The translations under genes and the position numbers were made by a program. Below the pieces are notes generated by a model, which did not search any database, was not told the origin of the DNA, and saw nothing but the letters and a program-made list of their open reading frames with translations. Positions 1 through 6,779 of a stretch of 22,295 nucleotides of DNA are shown here, in pieces (position 1 is the stretch's first letter; each line of letters starts with the position of its first letter). Origin of the DNA: Lachnospiraceae bacterium (GTDB taxonomy: Bacteria; Bacillota; Clostridia; Lachnospirales; Lachnospiraceae); NCBI GenBank assembly GCA_900771995.1, contig CAAGQC010000085.1, forward strand, positions 1 to 22,295. The letters are read 5' to 3'.

Positions 1-1
1 C

Positions 2-894
2 GAAGAGTGTCGCAAAAAGTTTGAATTTGCTCTGAAACAGGCAAAAAGCATGGGCAAAAACGGATTCTACATTTTTGCCCAGGATGATTATGAGGTCTTT
101 TTGCGAAAAGGAAGAATCATAGCAGCACTTCGTAATGCTATTGTAAACAATTACGAAGGCTTTGAAGTCAATTATCAGTCAATCGTGGATTGCCAGACGG
201 AACAGATCATTGAGCAGAGGCTCTGATGCGTTTTTCCATGATAACGGAAGAAGGACGAGAGTTCATTTCACCGATGGAGTTTATCCCATTGTTGGAAGAG
301 ACCGGATTGATGATTCCCGCCGGAAGATATATTTTGAATGAAGCCGCAGCAATGTGCTGTGAAATGCAGAAATATATTCCGGATTTCAGGATAAATGTAA
401 ATGTTTCTTATGTTCAGATCCTGCAGGGCAATGTAGAGCTGGATATTCTGGATGTGATACAAAAGTACGCTTTAAAGCCGGAATGTTTATGCGTTGAAAT
501 GACAGAAAGCGGATTTATGGATATGACACCTTCGTTCTGCAAATTCCGTAAAAGCTTGGACGCGATCGGGATCTCCTTCGTGATTGATGATTTTGGAATA
601 GGATATTCAAATCTTCATTGTATCCGTGATATGAATCCAAGTTATGTAAAAATGGACAGGGATTTTACTGCCAAGGCGATGAATAGTGACAGGGATTATG
701 AATTATATAAAAATATCATCCCGATGGTACATAGTATTAATGTCAGGATATGTGCAGAAGGCATCGAGGAAAAAGAATGGCTTCTGAAAATGAAGGAAAT
801 GAAGGTTGATTATCTGCAGGGATATTATTTTGGCAGACCCTGTGGGAAGGAACAGTTTCTACGACAATATGTCAATGGCATCCATGCCAGGTAA
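2..894 (+). pseudogene. GGDEF-EAL c-di-GMP phosphodiesterase, 5'-partial, frameshifted at the EAL motif
   Basis: The reading frame entering the window (2-226) gives the end of a GGDEF-like domain (AKSMGKNGFYIF) and the first strand of an EAL domain (YQSIVDCQTEQII), then stops at 224-226. The rest of the EAL domain continues in another frame from about 214 to 894. Restoring one G near 212 would rebuild the expected GAEALMRF, so one base appears to be missing at the catalytic EAL motif. The downstream part keeps the other active-site signatures: NVNVS, EMTES, DDFGIGYSNL, VKMDRDF, AEGIEE and QGYYFGRP. EAL domains hydrolyse cyclic di-GMP to pGpG. An ATG at 226 could reinitiate a 222-residue product, but that lacks the EAL glutamate and should be inactive. 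A sequencing error or programmed frameshift is possible. The gene ends in its own terminator. Confidence 0.85.
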
Positions 895-901
895 AGAAGG
901 T

Positions 902-938
902 AAGGCAGTCTCAGCTATGTGAGGCTGCTTTATTTTAT
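902..938 (+). terminator. Intrinsic terminator of the EAL gene
   Basis: Stem arms 902-913 and 920-931 (core GCAGTCTCA with TGAGGCTGC, one G-T pair) and a 6-base loop, followed by a T-rich tract (TTTATTTTAT). It begins 8 bases after the EAL stop codon. Confidence 0.7.
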
Positions 939-1537
939 GTGGTAATACTTGTGCTGTTTGCGGCATTCCTTTTGGGACAATATATTTACCCAAGCGAAAG
1001 GGAAACGGTCACGGAGGAAAGCATTACTTATACAGGAACCTTTTACCGGGTGCTGGCAGACGGAACCCAAGAGGAGATATCGGTCCCGGGCAGGTGTGAT
1101 GTGTCTGTCGGAGAGCTTCTGGTCATCCGGTCAGTGCTCCCACAGGATGATACGGAGAATACCAGCCCCTTTGGGAAAAATTCTGCCAGCCGGTATGTGT
1201 TCTGCGAGACCTCCGGCGAGGATGCGGGGCAGGAAGTGCGGATTGAACTGCAGTCCTTTACCGACAAGTATTCCGGTGCCGTCAATACAGTATATTGCGG
1301 GGATAAATTTGATATCTGGGCATATATGTTCCACTGCTATTTTATGGTAACTCTGCTCACCTGTACTATGCTGTTTGCCGGACTGGTGGTTCTGCTGGTC
1401 GTTACGCTGATCCAGACAATGGACCGCATCCGTGAGCTGGAGCTGGCTAGGCAGCGAGAGGCCAGGGAAAGTCTGGATTATCTGACTGGTCTTCCCATGC
1501 GGGTCTTTCTTATACGCAGGGTGATGTTATATATGAT

Positions 1538-1559
1538 GTCGGGGTCAAAAGCCCCCGAC
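1538..1559. repeat. Palindrome 1 at the GGDEF truncation point
   Basis: GTCGGGG (1538-1544) pairs perfectly with CCCCGAC (1553-1559) across an 8-base loop. It lies directly downstream of the last recognisable GGDEF sequence. Confidence 0.6.
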
Positions 1560-1571
1560 TCTGATGCCTAC

Positions 1572-1603
1572 GGATTGTTCCGTGCTACGCACTCTCACAA
1601 TCC
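1572..1603. repeat. Nested palindrome 2, REP-like
   Basis: GGATTG (1572-1577) pairs with CAATCC (1598-1603). Inside, GTGC (1582-1585) pairs with GCAC (1589-1592) around a TAC loop. It has the look of a dispersed intergenic palindromic repeat; copy number in the genome is unknown. Confidence 0.5.
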
Positions 1604-1638
1604 TACCCGGGCACCATATGTATTTAATAAATACTTTA

Positions 1639-1666
1639 TTGACATTTGCATTTGAGATGATAAAAT
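1639..1666 (+). promoter_or_regulatory. Sigma-A promoter of the pilin-like gene
   Basis: A perfect -35 TTGACA (1639-1644), a 16-base spacer and -10 TAAAAT (1661-1666). The leader of about 60 bases contains a small hairpin, GCAGGC (1684-1689) with GCCTGC (1695-1700). This gives the pilin-like gene its own transcription start, independent of the decayed gene upstream. Confidence 0.65.
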
Positions 1667-1732
1667 ATAGCGGAGAAAAAGCTGCAGGCTCGATGCCTGC
1701 GGGATGTATTGTAATGTTATGGAGAAAAAGTC

Positions 1733-2170
1733 ATGAAAAAATCAACAGGAAAGAGGGGAAACGGGGGATTTTCATTAGTAGAGCTGATCATTGTAATAGC
1801 TATCATGGCAGTGCTGGTGGGAGTATTGGCACCGCAGTATCTGTCTTATATACATAAGGCAAAGGTAGCTGCAGACCAGGCGAATCTGAAGAACTATTTT
1901 ACGGAGATCCAGCTGGATTATATTACTACAGGAAAGTATAACCCGGCGATATATAGTATGTCTTCGGATAAACCGGATTCACTGAAGCAGCGTGAAATTC
2001 ATTTCCTGAACGGATCGACAGCCCAAATGCAGGCCGGATATTTTTCGGTGACAGAGAACACACGAGGGCAGGGGGGATACAATATTTATTATTATTGTGA
2101 TGAGTGCCTAAGTGATAATGAGAGTGTGAAAAATAAGCATATGGATACCTGTGCGACAACATTTCTGTGA
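1733..2170 (+). CDS. Type IV pilin-like prepilin (orphan)
   Basis: The 145-residue protein starts with a class III prepilin signal: a basic leader ending in Gly12, then Phe13 at +1, Glu17 at +5 (FSLVELIIVIAIMAVL) and a long hydrophobic helix to about residue 33. Prepilin peptidase would cut after Gly12 and methylate Phe13. The mature protein of about 133 residues has a short soluble domain with three Cys (122, 125, 140), of which two could form a disulfide in a C-terminal loop. The start is supported by GGAG at 1721 spaced 8 bases from the ATG. No pilus ATPase, platform protein or prepilin peptidase lies nearby, so assembly would depend on genes elsewhere. It could be a major pilin, a minor pilin or a type II secretion-like pseudopilin. 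Class is confident, role is not. Confidence 0.88.
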   Translation: MKKSTGKRGNGGFSLVELIIVIAIMAVLVGVLAPQYLSYIHKAKVAADQANLKNYFTEIQLDYITTGKYNPAIYSMSSDKPDSLKQREIHFLNGSTAQMQAGYFSVTENTRGQGGYNIYYYCDECLSDNESVKNKHMDTCATTFL

Positions 2171-2204
2171 TACTGGCAAAAAGGGCGAAAAATATTGCAA
2201 TTTG

Positions 2205-2213
2205 TGGTATAAT
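2205..2213 (+). promoter_or_regulatory. Extended -10 promoter upstream of the PocR-MCP gene
   Basis: TGG followed by a perfect TATAAT (2208-2213), an extended -10 element. No convincing -35 sits 17 bases upstream. It lies about 90 bases before the chosen ATG. Confidence 0.5.
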
Positions 2214-2303
2214 TTTTATGTAAATATAAGATGATGCCGGGATCAAAAATTTCCGGCTGTGGTGCGTTCAGCGGTTAAGATAACCGGGAAAGTAGGAAGT
2301 TAT

Positions 2304-3077
2304 ATGAAGATTCAGGATTTTTGTGACATGAACAAATTTGAGCAGATCATGAAGAACTGGGCGATCAGCACGGGACTAGCAACGGTAGCTGTCGGTGCGG
2401 ACGGAAAGTATATCAGTGATTGTTATAATTTTACAGAGTTCTGTATTGATCTGACGCGCGGAAGCGTAGAAGGGAAAAAGCGCTGTGAGCAGTGTGACAG
2501 AGAGGGACATGGGGTGTATCCCTGTCATGCGGGACTGGTGGATTTCGGTATTCCCATCACACTGGATGACGGCACGGTGTTGGGAAGTATCATAGGTGGA
2601 CAGGTTCTGCCGGAGAATCCGAATGAGGACAAATTCCGTGCAACGGCGAGAGAGCTTGGCATTGATGAGGATAAGTATATCAAGGCCTTAAAAAAAGTGA
2701 ACGTGAAGACAAGAGAGCAGATCGATGCTTCGGCGAATCTGTTGGGAGATGTGATCAATATGTTTGTGAAAGCCAGCTACGCCAACTGGAAGAATGAGAA
2801 TCTGGTGGGCGAGTTAAAGGGTGGCATTGCAAAGGCGGCAGAACAGATCGAGGCGGCAACGGGCAAGACCAAGGAAATCGATGGCTACAGTAAGAGACAG
2901 CAGATCCTAGCGTTGAATGCGTCCATTGAGGCAGCAAGAGCCGGCGATCAGGGTAAGGGCTTCGCCGTGGTAGCAACGGAAGTACAGAAGCTGGCAAGAG
3001 ACATGGCAGCCTCCAGTGCCGACATTAAGAATCTGTTGGGACAGTTGCATGTCACGATCAACCACTTGAATCAATAA
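2304..3077 (+). CDS. Soluble PocR-domain methyl-accepting chemotaxis-type receptor
   Basis: The product is 257 residues with no signal peptide or membrane helix, so it is cytoplasmic. Residues about 4-155 form a PocR ligand-binding domain, recognised from CEQCDREGHG, YPCHAGLVDFGIPI and LGSIIGGQVLPENP. Residues about 200-248 are the tip of an MCP signalling hairpin (ALNASIEAARAGDQGKGFAV), the part that contacts CheA and CheW. There is no HAMP domain and almost none of the methylation helices, so it is a minimal receptor. Cys47, Cys61, Cys64 and Cys74 cluster in the PocR domain and may bind a metal or sense redox; this is inference. The ATG at 2304 is preferred over an in-frame GTG at 2259 because AGGAAG precedes it at a good distance. 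A terminator follows, so the gene is monocistronic. Confidence 0.88.
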   Translation: MKIQDFCDMNKFEQIMKNWAISTGLATVAVGADGKYISDCYNFTEFCIDLTRGSVEGKKRCEQCDREGHGVYPCHAGLVDFGIPITLDDGTVLGSIIGGQVLPENPNEDKFRATARELGIDEDKYIKALKKVNVKTREQIDASANLLGDVINMFVKASYANWKNENLVGELKGGIAKAAEQIEAATGKTKEIDGYSKRQQILALNASIEAARAGDQGKGFAVVATEVQKLARDMAASSADIKNLLGQLHVTINHLNQ

Positions 3078-3099
3078 ATAATTGCATACAATTAAGAGG

Positions 3100-3143
3100 A
3101 AAACCGTTTTTCTGATCCGGAGGATATAGAAAAGCGGTTTTTT
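3100..3143 (+). terminator. Terminator after the PocR-MCP gene
   Basis: Arms 3100-3112 (AAAACCGTTTTTC) and 3129-3141 (GAAAAGCGGTTTT), one G-T pair, followed by more T. The A/T flanks would let it work in both directions. Confidence 0.8.
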
Positions 3144-3176
3144 GTGCCTATTACACCTGTTTTCCTTTGATGTGTA

Positions 3177-3204
3177 TAAAAAAGGCGGAGAAACTGTCCG
3201 ATAT
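3177..3204 (+). promoter_or_regulatory. Sigma-D (sigma-28, flagellar class) promoter
   Basis: TAAA (3177-3180), a 16-base spacer and TCCGATAT (3197-3204). The Bacillus SigD consensus is TAAA, about 15 bases, GCCGATAT, so the -10 matches 7 of 8. No sigma-A promoter of equal quality is visible between the terminator at 3143 and the ATG at 3267. It should place the two following genes in the flagellar/chemotaxis regulon. Confidence 0.7.
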
Positions 3205-3266
3205 ACCCATTAGAGTAACCAGATAAACAAACGGATTTGGCATCTATTTTCAAGGAGGAAATAAGT

Positions 3267-4067
3267 ATGACAGGGGTAGGAGTAAGTGGCAGCATCGGTG
3301 CGTATGCTGCACAGAGTGATTACAGCAAGAGCACGAAGACGAAGACAACGAAGGAAACGGCGGCTGCAGCAGGCACCACCGGTGCCTCCGAAGCGAAGAA
3401 GACGAAGGGAACTACTGGAAATTATGGTCGGACGATCGGTCAGCCGGAGTTGTCGGAGAAGGCTGCAAAATATTATGAGCAGCTGAAGAAAAAGTACGGA
3501 AATTATGATTTTATTCTGGTCAGCAGAGATCAGAAGGAAAATGCAAAGGCCAATGCGGCACAGTATGCCAACAGCTACAAGACCGTTGTTCTTATTGATG
3601 AGGATAAGATCGAGCAGATGGCAACGGATGAGAAGTTCCGCAGGCAGTATGAAGGAATCTTAAGCGGTGCGGCCGCACAGATGCAGCAGCTGAAGACCAG
3701 CATTCAGAAGTCCGGTGAGGAGGTCAAGGGCTACGGAATGCAGGTAAATGACGGCGGCACTCTGTCATTTTTCGCGGTATTGAAGAAGTCCAGTGCAGAC
3801 CAGAAGGCCCGGATCGAGAAGAAGGCTGAGCAGAAGAAGACGGAGAAAAAGGCTGCGGAGAAGAAGGCGGCCAAAAAGGAAAAAGAAGAGCGGTTAAAGG
3901 AGAAGCGGACAGAGACCGAGGATACGGAAGAGACCGTGACCATTACAGCCAATTCCATTGACGAACTGCTTTCGAAGATAGATACCTACAATTTCAACAC
4001 ACGGAGCGACAGCGTACAGACCCAGAGTGAGAAACAGGTCGGTCAGAACTTTGATTTCAGAGGGTAG
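3267..4067 (+). CDS. DUF6033-like protein, first gene of a flagellar-class operon
   Basis: The protein is 266 residues, without signal peptide or membrane helix. Residues 1-60 are low-complexity, rich in Thr, Lys, Ala and Gly. Residues about 61-175 form the conserved-looking core (KYYEQLKKKYGNYDFILVSR, then KTVVLIDEDKIEQMATDE and GYGMQVNDGGTLSFFAVL), which I recognise as resembling the DUF6033 family of Lachnospiraceae; its function is unknown. Residues about 176-225 are a Lys/Glu/Ala-rich probable coiled coil, then a tail that ends in NFDFRG. The ATG at 3267 follows a near-perfect AAGGAGGAAA; an in-frame TTG at 3237 is rejected for lack of one. The next gene starts 11 bases after its stop. 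The disordered N terminus and sigma-D promoter would suit a flagellum-associated or exported protein, but that is a guess. Confidence 0.8.
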   Translation: MTGVGVSGSIGAYAAQSDYSKSTKTKTTKETAAAAGTTGASEAKKTKGTTGNYGRTIGQPELSEKAAKYYEQLKKKYGNYDFILVSRDQKENAKANAAQYANSYKTVVLIDEDKIEQMATDEKFRRQYEGILSGAAAQMQQLKTSIQKSGEEVKGYGMQVNDGGTLSFFAVLKKSSADQKARIEKKAEQKKTEKKAAEKKAAKKEKEERLKEKRTETEDTEETVTITANSIDELLSKIDTYNFNTRSDSVQTQSEKQVGQNFDFRG

Positions 4068-4078
4068 GGTGATGTTGT

Positions 4079-5185
4079 ATGGTTTCTATGGGGAAGTATG
4101 GAGGAACTTTCGTCCGCACCAACAGTAAGGGGACGTCGCAGATAACCTTCGAGAGCAGGACGACACAGAATAATGCGAACGGGATTTTTGGGCAGCAGAA
4201 TAATACAGCGGCTTCGAAAGATTCCGTCAGTGATATCCGGCGGATGCTTGCCAGGGACAGCCGGAGCACGCAGACGCAGGCGAATAGCCGGGGACAGGAT
4301 TCCATCGTGACCAGCACGTTAAGCTACAGCGAATCCCTGCGCAATCAGAGGCAGCAGACGAAAAGCACGTCGTTAGCCCTCAAAAAGCTGAAATATCAGT
4401 TCAAAAGTGTCTCTTCCAAAATCCTGCGGAGTAAGACTTCCCAGGCGGCAAAGCAGGCAGCGGGGCAGGCAAGAAGAGAGATCATGCGCCTGAAGATGAA
4501 GAAGCAGAGTGGTGATTACGACAGTGAGGAAATCCAGGCAGCAATCAATCACGCAGAAGCCATGGAGCGCGTGGCGAAGAAAAAGGCAAAGCATCTGGAA
4601 GAAGAGGAAATGGCAAAGGCAGCCGGTGGAATCTGGCAGGGAGAGAAAGTCTGCGCAGATGAGGAGCCAAGGGAGACCAGTGATACGGAAACGGATGACA
4701 ATACCGAAGTCGGGGAACAGATCACGGAAGAAGGGTATGATGAAGCGTCTTATGAGGATGCCTATGATTATCCGCAGTTGGATGAATTCCTGTTGCAGAC
4801 CGGGGATCTCATGGTGGCGATGAGTGATTTTACCTCCGAGACGATGCAGGAACTGTCCGACAGTATGCGGGAAATGATGGATGAAATGGGGCTGGATGAA
4901 CTGTCCGACACCATGTTTTCCGTGAGGAAGGATATGGATCCCGCTGATCTCAAGATGATGAAGATCAAGCATCGGAACAAAGAGATGAAAGAGATCGTCA
5001 AGGCGGATTCGGAGTATCTGAAAGCGGTATTTAACCGTCTGGAGAAAATGAAGGACAATCCGGTCATTCCTTCCGGAAACAGTGTTGCTATGCCCTCCGG
5101 GACATCAGAAACGTCATTTTCTGCTGTTGCGGCAGGCATCGGCGTAGCGGCGGCTCCGGCACCGGTGATCGATGTTTCGTTATAA
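4079..5185 (+). CDS. Protein of unknown function, partner of the DUF6033-like gene
   Basis: The 368-residue protein is not recognised. It has no signal peptide or membrane helix. Residues 1-95 are Ser/Thr/Gln/Asn-rich and probably disordered. Residues about 97-183 are strongly basic then mixed-charge helix, a probable coiled coil. Residues about 194-235 are acidic (many Glu and Asp). Residues about 236-325 are Met-rich amphipathic helix (MVAMSDFTSETMQELSDSMR region), and the last 40 are Ser/Ala/Pro-rich. It begins 11 bases after the preceding stop and shares its promoter; GGGTGATG just before the ATG at 4079 is a weak ribosome site, so translation is probably coupled. An alternative ATG lies at 4088. 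A terminator follows 24 bases after the stop, so the operon has exactly two genes. The composition resembles a structural or exported accessory protein more than an enzyme. Confidence 0.78.
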   Translation: MVSMGKYGGTFVRTNSKGTSQITFESRTTQNNANGIFGQQNNTAASKDSVSDIRRMLARDSRSTQTQANSRGQDSIVTSTLSYSESLRNQRQQTKSTSLALKKLKYQFKSVSSKILRSKTSQAAKQAAGQARREIMRLKMKKQSGDYDSEEIQAAINHAEAMERVAKKKAKHLEEEEMAKAAGGIWQGEKVCADEEPRETSDTETDDNTEVGEQITEEGYDEASYEDAYDYPQLDEFLLQTGDLMVAMSDFTSETMQELSDSMREMMDEMGLDELSDTMFSVRKDMDPADLKMMKIKHRNKEMKEIVKADSEYLKAVFNRLEKMKDNPVIPSGNSVAMPSGTSETSFSAVAAGIGVAAAPAPVIDVSL

Positions 5186-5209
5186 AACTGCATGTTCAGG
5201 ATTTTAGAG

Positions 5210-5257
5210 TATCCCGATTTTCATGCACCGAAAGGCATGGAAACCGGGATATTTTTT
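5210..5257 (+). terminator. Strong terminator closing the two-gene operon
   Basis: Arms 5210-5226 and 5235-5251 (TATCCCG with CGGGATA, then TTTTCATGC with GCATGGAAA), one mismatch and one G-T pair, 8-base loop, then six T at 5252-5257. Confidence 0.88.
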
Positions 5258-5323
5258 GAATGATGCCAACAGTTTTAATTTTCCGGAAAGTGGTTTTGTC
5301 CGGTAGAAAAAAGGAGAGAGCGG

Positions 5324-5839
5324 ATGAAAACAGTAGTGCTGTTGTATGACACCGGTTGTATTTACGAAATTGTGATTCTGAATTATTTTCTGAAGGTGAC
5401 GGGAAAAGAAATGCTGTTTGTATCCATGGACGGGAAGGGGATTACGGCCACGGAAGGATACCGGATAGTGCCGGAGGAGCGGCTGGATTCTGTGGATCCG
5501 AAGGACGTGGAACTGTTGGTCGTTCCGGGAGGGGAGATTGAGAAAATCGATACTCCGGAGGTATGGGAATACTTGAAAAGAGTTCATGATTCCGGAGGAC
5601 GGATCGCCGCCATCTGTGCAGGCGTGGATGTCGTGGAGCATGCAGGGCTGTTAGAGGGGATAGAATCAACGCATTCCTGCGAAAAAGATGTGGTAACTTC
5701 CGACCGGATCACCACTTCGAGGGCAAACGGGTATGTAAATTTTGCAATCGAAGTGGCGAAACAGATGGAATTATTTGAAGATGAAGCGGATCTGCAGGAG
5801 ACCATCGCTTTCTGGCGGGAATTTCAGAGGGTGGAATAA
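5324..5839 (+). CDS. DJ-1/PfpI family protein
   Basis: The 171-residue protein has the DJ-1/PfpI (class I glutamine amidotransferase-like) layout. Glu15 is in the first loop (DTGCIYE), VVPGGE is at residues 66-71, and the nucleophile elbow AICAG carries Cys98. These match the Glu and Cys pair of DJ-1-type proteins. Members act as chaperones, glyoxalase/deglycase-like enzymes, proteases or redox sensors, so the substrate cannot be assigned; the length fits the short ThiJ/DJ-1 branch. AAAGGAGAGAG sits just before the ATG. It lies alone between a terminator and a convergent methyltransferase gene whose stop is 8 bases away. No clear promoter was seen in the 66 bases upstream. Confidence 0.87.
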   Translation: MKTVVLLYDTGCIYEIVILNYFLKVTGKEMLFVSMDGKGITATEGYRIVPEERLDSVDPKDVELLVVPGGEIEKIDTPEVWEYLKRVHDSGGRIAAICAGVDVVEHAGLLEGIESTHSCEKDVVTSDRITTSRANGYVNFAIEVAKQMELFEDEADLQETIAFWREFQRVE

Positions 5840-5847
5840 CCGGAGGA

Positions 5848-6636
5848 TCATTTCCGTCCGTACAGGATGCCCATGCCGCTGATCATCCAGGGAGTGGTTG
5901 CGTATCCTGGGATGAAATCCAGCTTCTTCTCCAGATTGCCGATGTAGTGTACTTCGGTGATACCTTCCTTTTTCAGTTCTTCCACGAATTCCTCCATATC
6001 ACCATAGAGGGCTTTCTGGGAGAACATATCCTGAAAGGAGAAGACACCGCCTTTTTTTACCACGCGGAGAGCTTCTTTGACTACATCCCGCTTGTTTTTG
6101 GCGGAGCGGACTTCGTGGAAGACGAAGTTACTGACCGCGGCATCGAAGGTCTCATCGGGGTAATCCAGATGGGCAGCATCCCCTTTCTGGAAGGTGATTC
6201 TGCCGGCAACGCCTTCTGCCTTTGCATTGGATTCACACTGTTCCTTCGCGTAGTTCCATTCCGCACCCCAGTAGTCCATACCGGTAAGGACAGCGTGGGG
6301 AAAAGCTTTGGCACAGCGGATCGTCAGGGCCGCAGCACCGCAGCCGATATCGAGAAGGGTACCTTCGCCGTCCCAGTCCAGATGATCCACGAGGTGCTGA
6401 TGGACATTTGCCATCATATTGCCCTTTCCAAAAGCAAACAGTTCATGGCAGGCGTGCATGTAGATGCCGTAGATCAGGCAGATCAACGCAAGGATGCCGA
6501 GGACCCATGTGGGGACGGCAAGATGCAGCGCCAGTCCGGTGACACCGGCGGCAACGGCGAATACAGCAGCGCCGACGTAACACAGTGTCAGGATCTTTTC
6601 AGGTACCCAGTTTCCGTAGTTTACATTTTTGTTCAT
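5848..6636 (-). CDS. Class I SAM-dependent methyltransferase with N-terminal membrane anchor
   Basis: The 262-residue protein starts with two hydrophobic helices (about residues 14-37 and 42-62), then a Rossmann methyltransferase domain. Motif I is LLDIGCGAA (94-102), the acidic residue after strand 2 is Asp121, and the motif II/III region reads GDAAHLDYPDETFDAAVSNF, followed by FHEV. The domain resembles the UbiE/Methyltransf_11 group; the substrate is unknown and could be a lipid, quinone-like molecule or xenobiotic. CAAGGAGGA lies 7 bases before the ATG. It has its own promoter containing a site almost identical to one in the neighbouring tetR promoter, so it is probably repressed by that TetR protein. 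Its product may detoxify or modify the TetR ligand; this is inference from context. Confidence 0.85.
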   Translation of the reverse strand: MNKNVNYGNWVPEKILTLCYVGAAVFAVAAGVTGLALHLAVPTWVLGILALICLIYGIYMHACHELFAFGKGNMMANVHQHLVDHLDWDGEGTLLDIGCGAAALTIRCAKAFPHAVLTGMDYWGAEWNYAKEQCESNAKAEGVAGRITFQKGDAAHLDYPDETFDAAVSNFVFHEVRSAKNKRDVVKEALRVVKKGGVFSFQDMFSQKALYGDMEEFVEELKKEGITEVHYIGNLEKKLDFIPGYATTPWMISGMGILYGRK

Positions 6637-6714
6637 AAGTGAATCCTCCTTGTTTTCCGAAGGAAAATCCGAGCCTCTATGGCGAGGAGAGGATTTGTCC
6701 TCCTTGTTTTTCAG

Positions 6715-6740
6715 AATATAACAAAAGTTATATTTGTTAT
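6715..6740 (-). promoter_or_regulatory. Methyltransferase promoter with overlapping TetR-type operators
   Basis: On the minus strand there is an extended -10, TGTTATATT (-10 at 6720-6715). Over it lies ATAACAAAAGTTAT (6718-6731), 13 of 14 identical to the perfect inverted repeat in the tetR promoter (7372-7385). A second, weaker copy (11 of 14, reverse orientation) overlaps at 6727-6740. No clear -35 was seen. Confidence 0.6.
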
Positions 6741-6743
6741 TTT

Positions 6744-6779
6744 TTATAAAAGAAAATGCCCACCGCTTTAACGGTGAGC
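6744..6779 (-). terminator. Terminator overlapping the tetR stop codon
   Basis: Arms 6758-6765 and 6772-6779 form GCTCACCG with CGGTGGGC on the minus strand, one G-T pair. The 6-base loop TTAAAG contains the tetR TAA stop. ATTTTCTTTT follows. It should end tetR transcription before the methyltransferase promoter. Confidence 0.65.

Larger units (their letters stand above)
939..1655 (+). pseudogene. Remnant of a membrane diguanylate cyclase (sensor plus start of GGDEF)
   Basis: The frame encodes a hydrophobic first segment (VILVLFAAFLLGQYIY), an extracytoplasmic region of about 110 residues, a second hydrophobic helix (about residues 133-160), a short charged linker and DYLTGLPMR. That last motif is the usual opening of a GGDEF domain (D-LTGLPNR). 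The GGDEF core never follows. The family resemblance ends near 1525-1537, where palindromic intergenic DNA begins, and the frame merely stays open to 1655, into the next promoter. The 5' end is also suspect: the only start is a GTG at 939 inside the T-tract of the preceding terminator, with no well placed ribosome site. The gene appears truncated at both ends. It was probably a c-di-GMP synthase receptor next to the EAL gene. The sensor fold is not identified. Confidence 0.65.

Noticed and set aside
1656..1732. Possible c-di-GMP riboswitch before the pilin gene
   Set aside because: The leader has only one 6-bp hairpin and lacks the conserved GEMM core sequence; it is also too short.
6340..6350. 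CCGATAT resembling a sigma-D -10
   Set aside because: It lies inside the methyltransferase coding region on the opposite strand, with no fitting TAAA and no gene behind it.
5947..6642. Long plus-strand open frame opposite the methyltransferase
   Set aside because: It lacks a ribosome site, has no recognisable motif, and is fully antisense to a clear methyltransferase gene.
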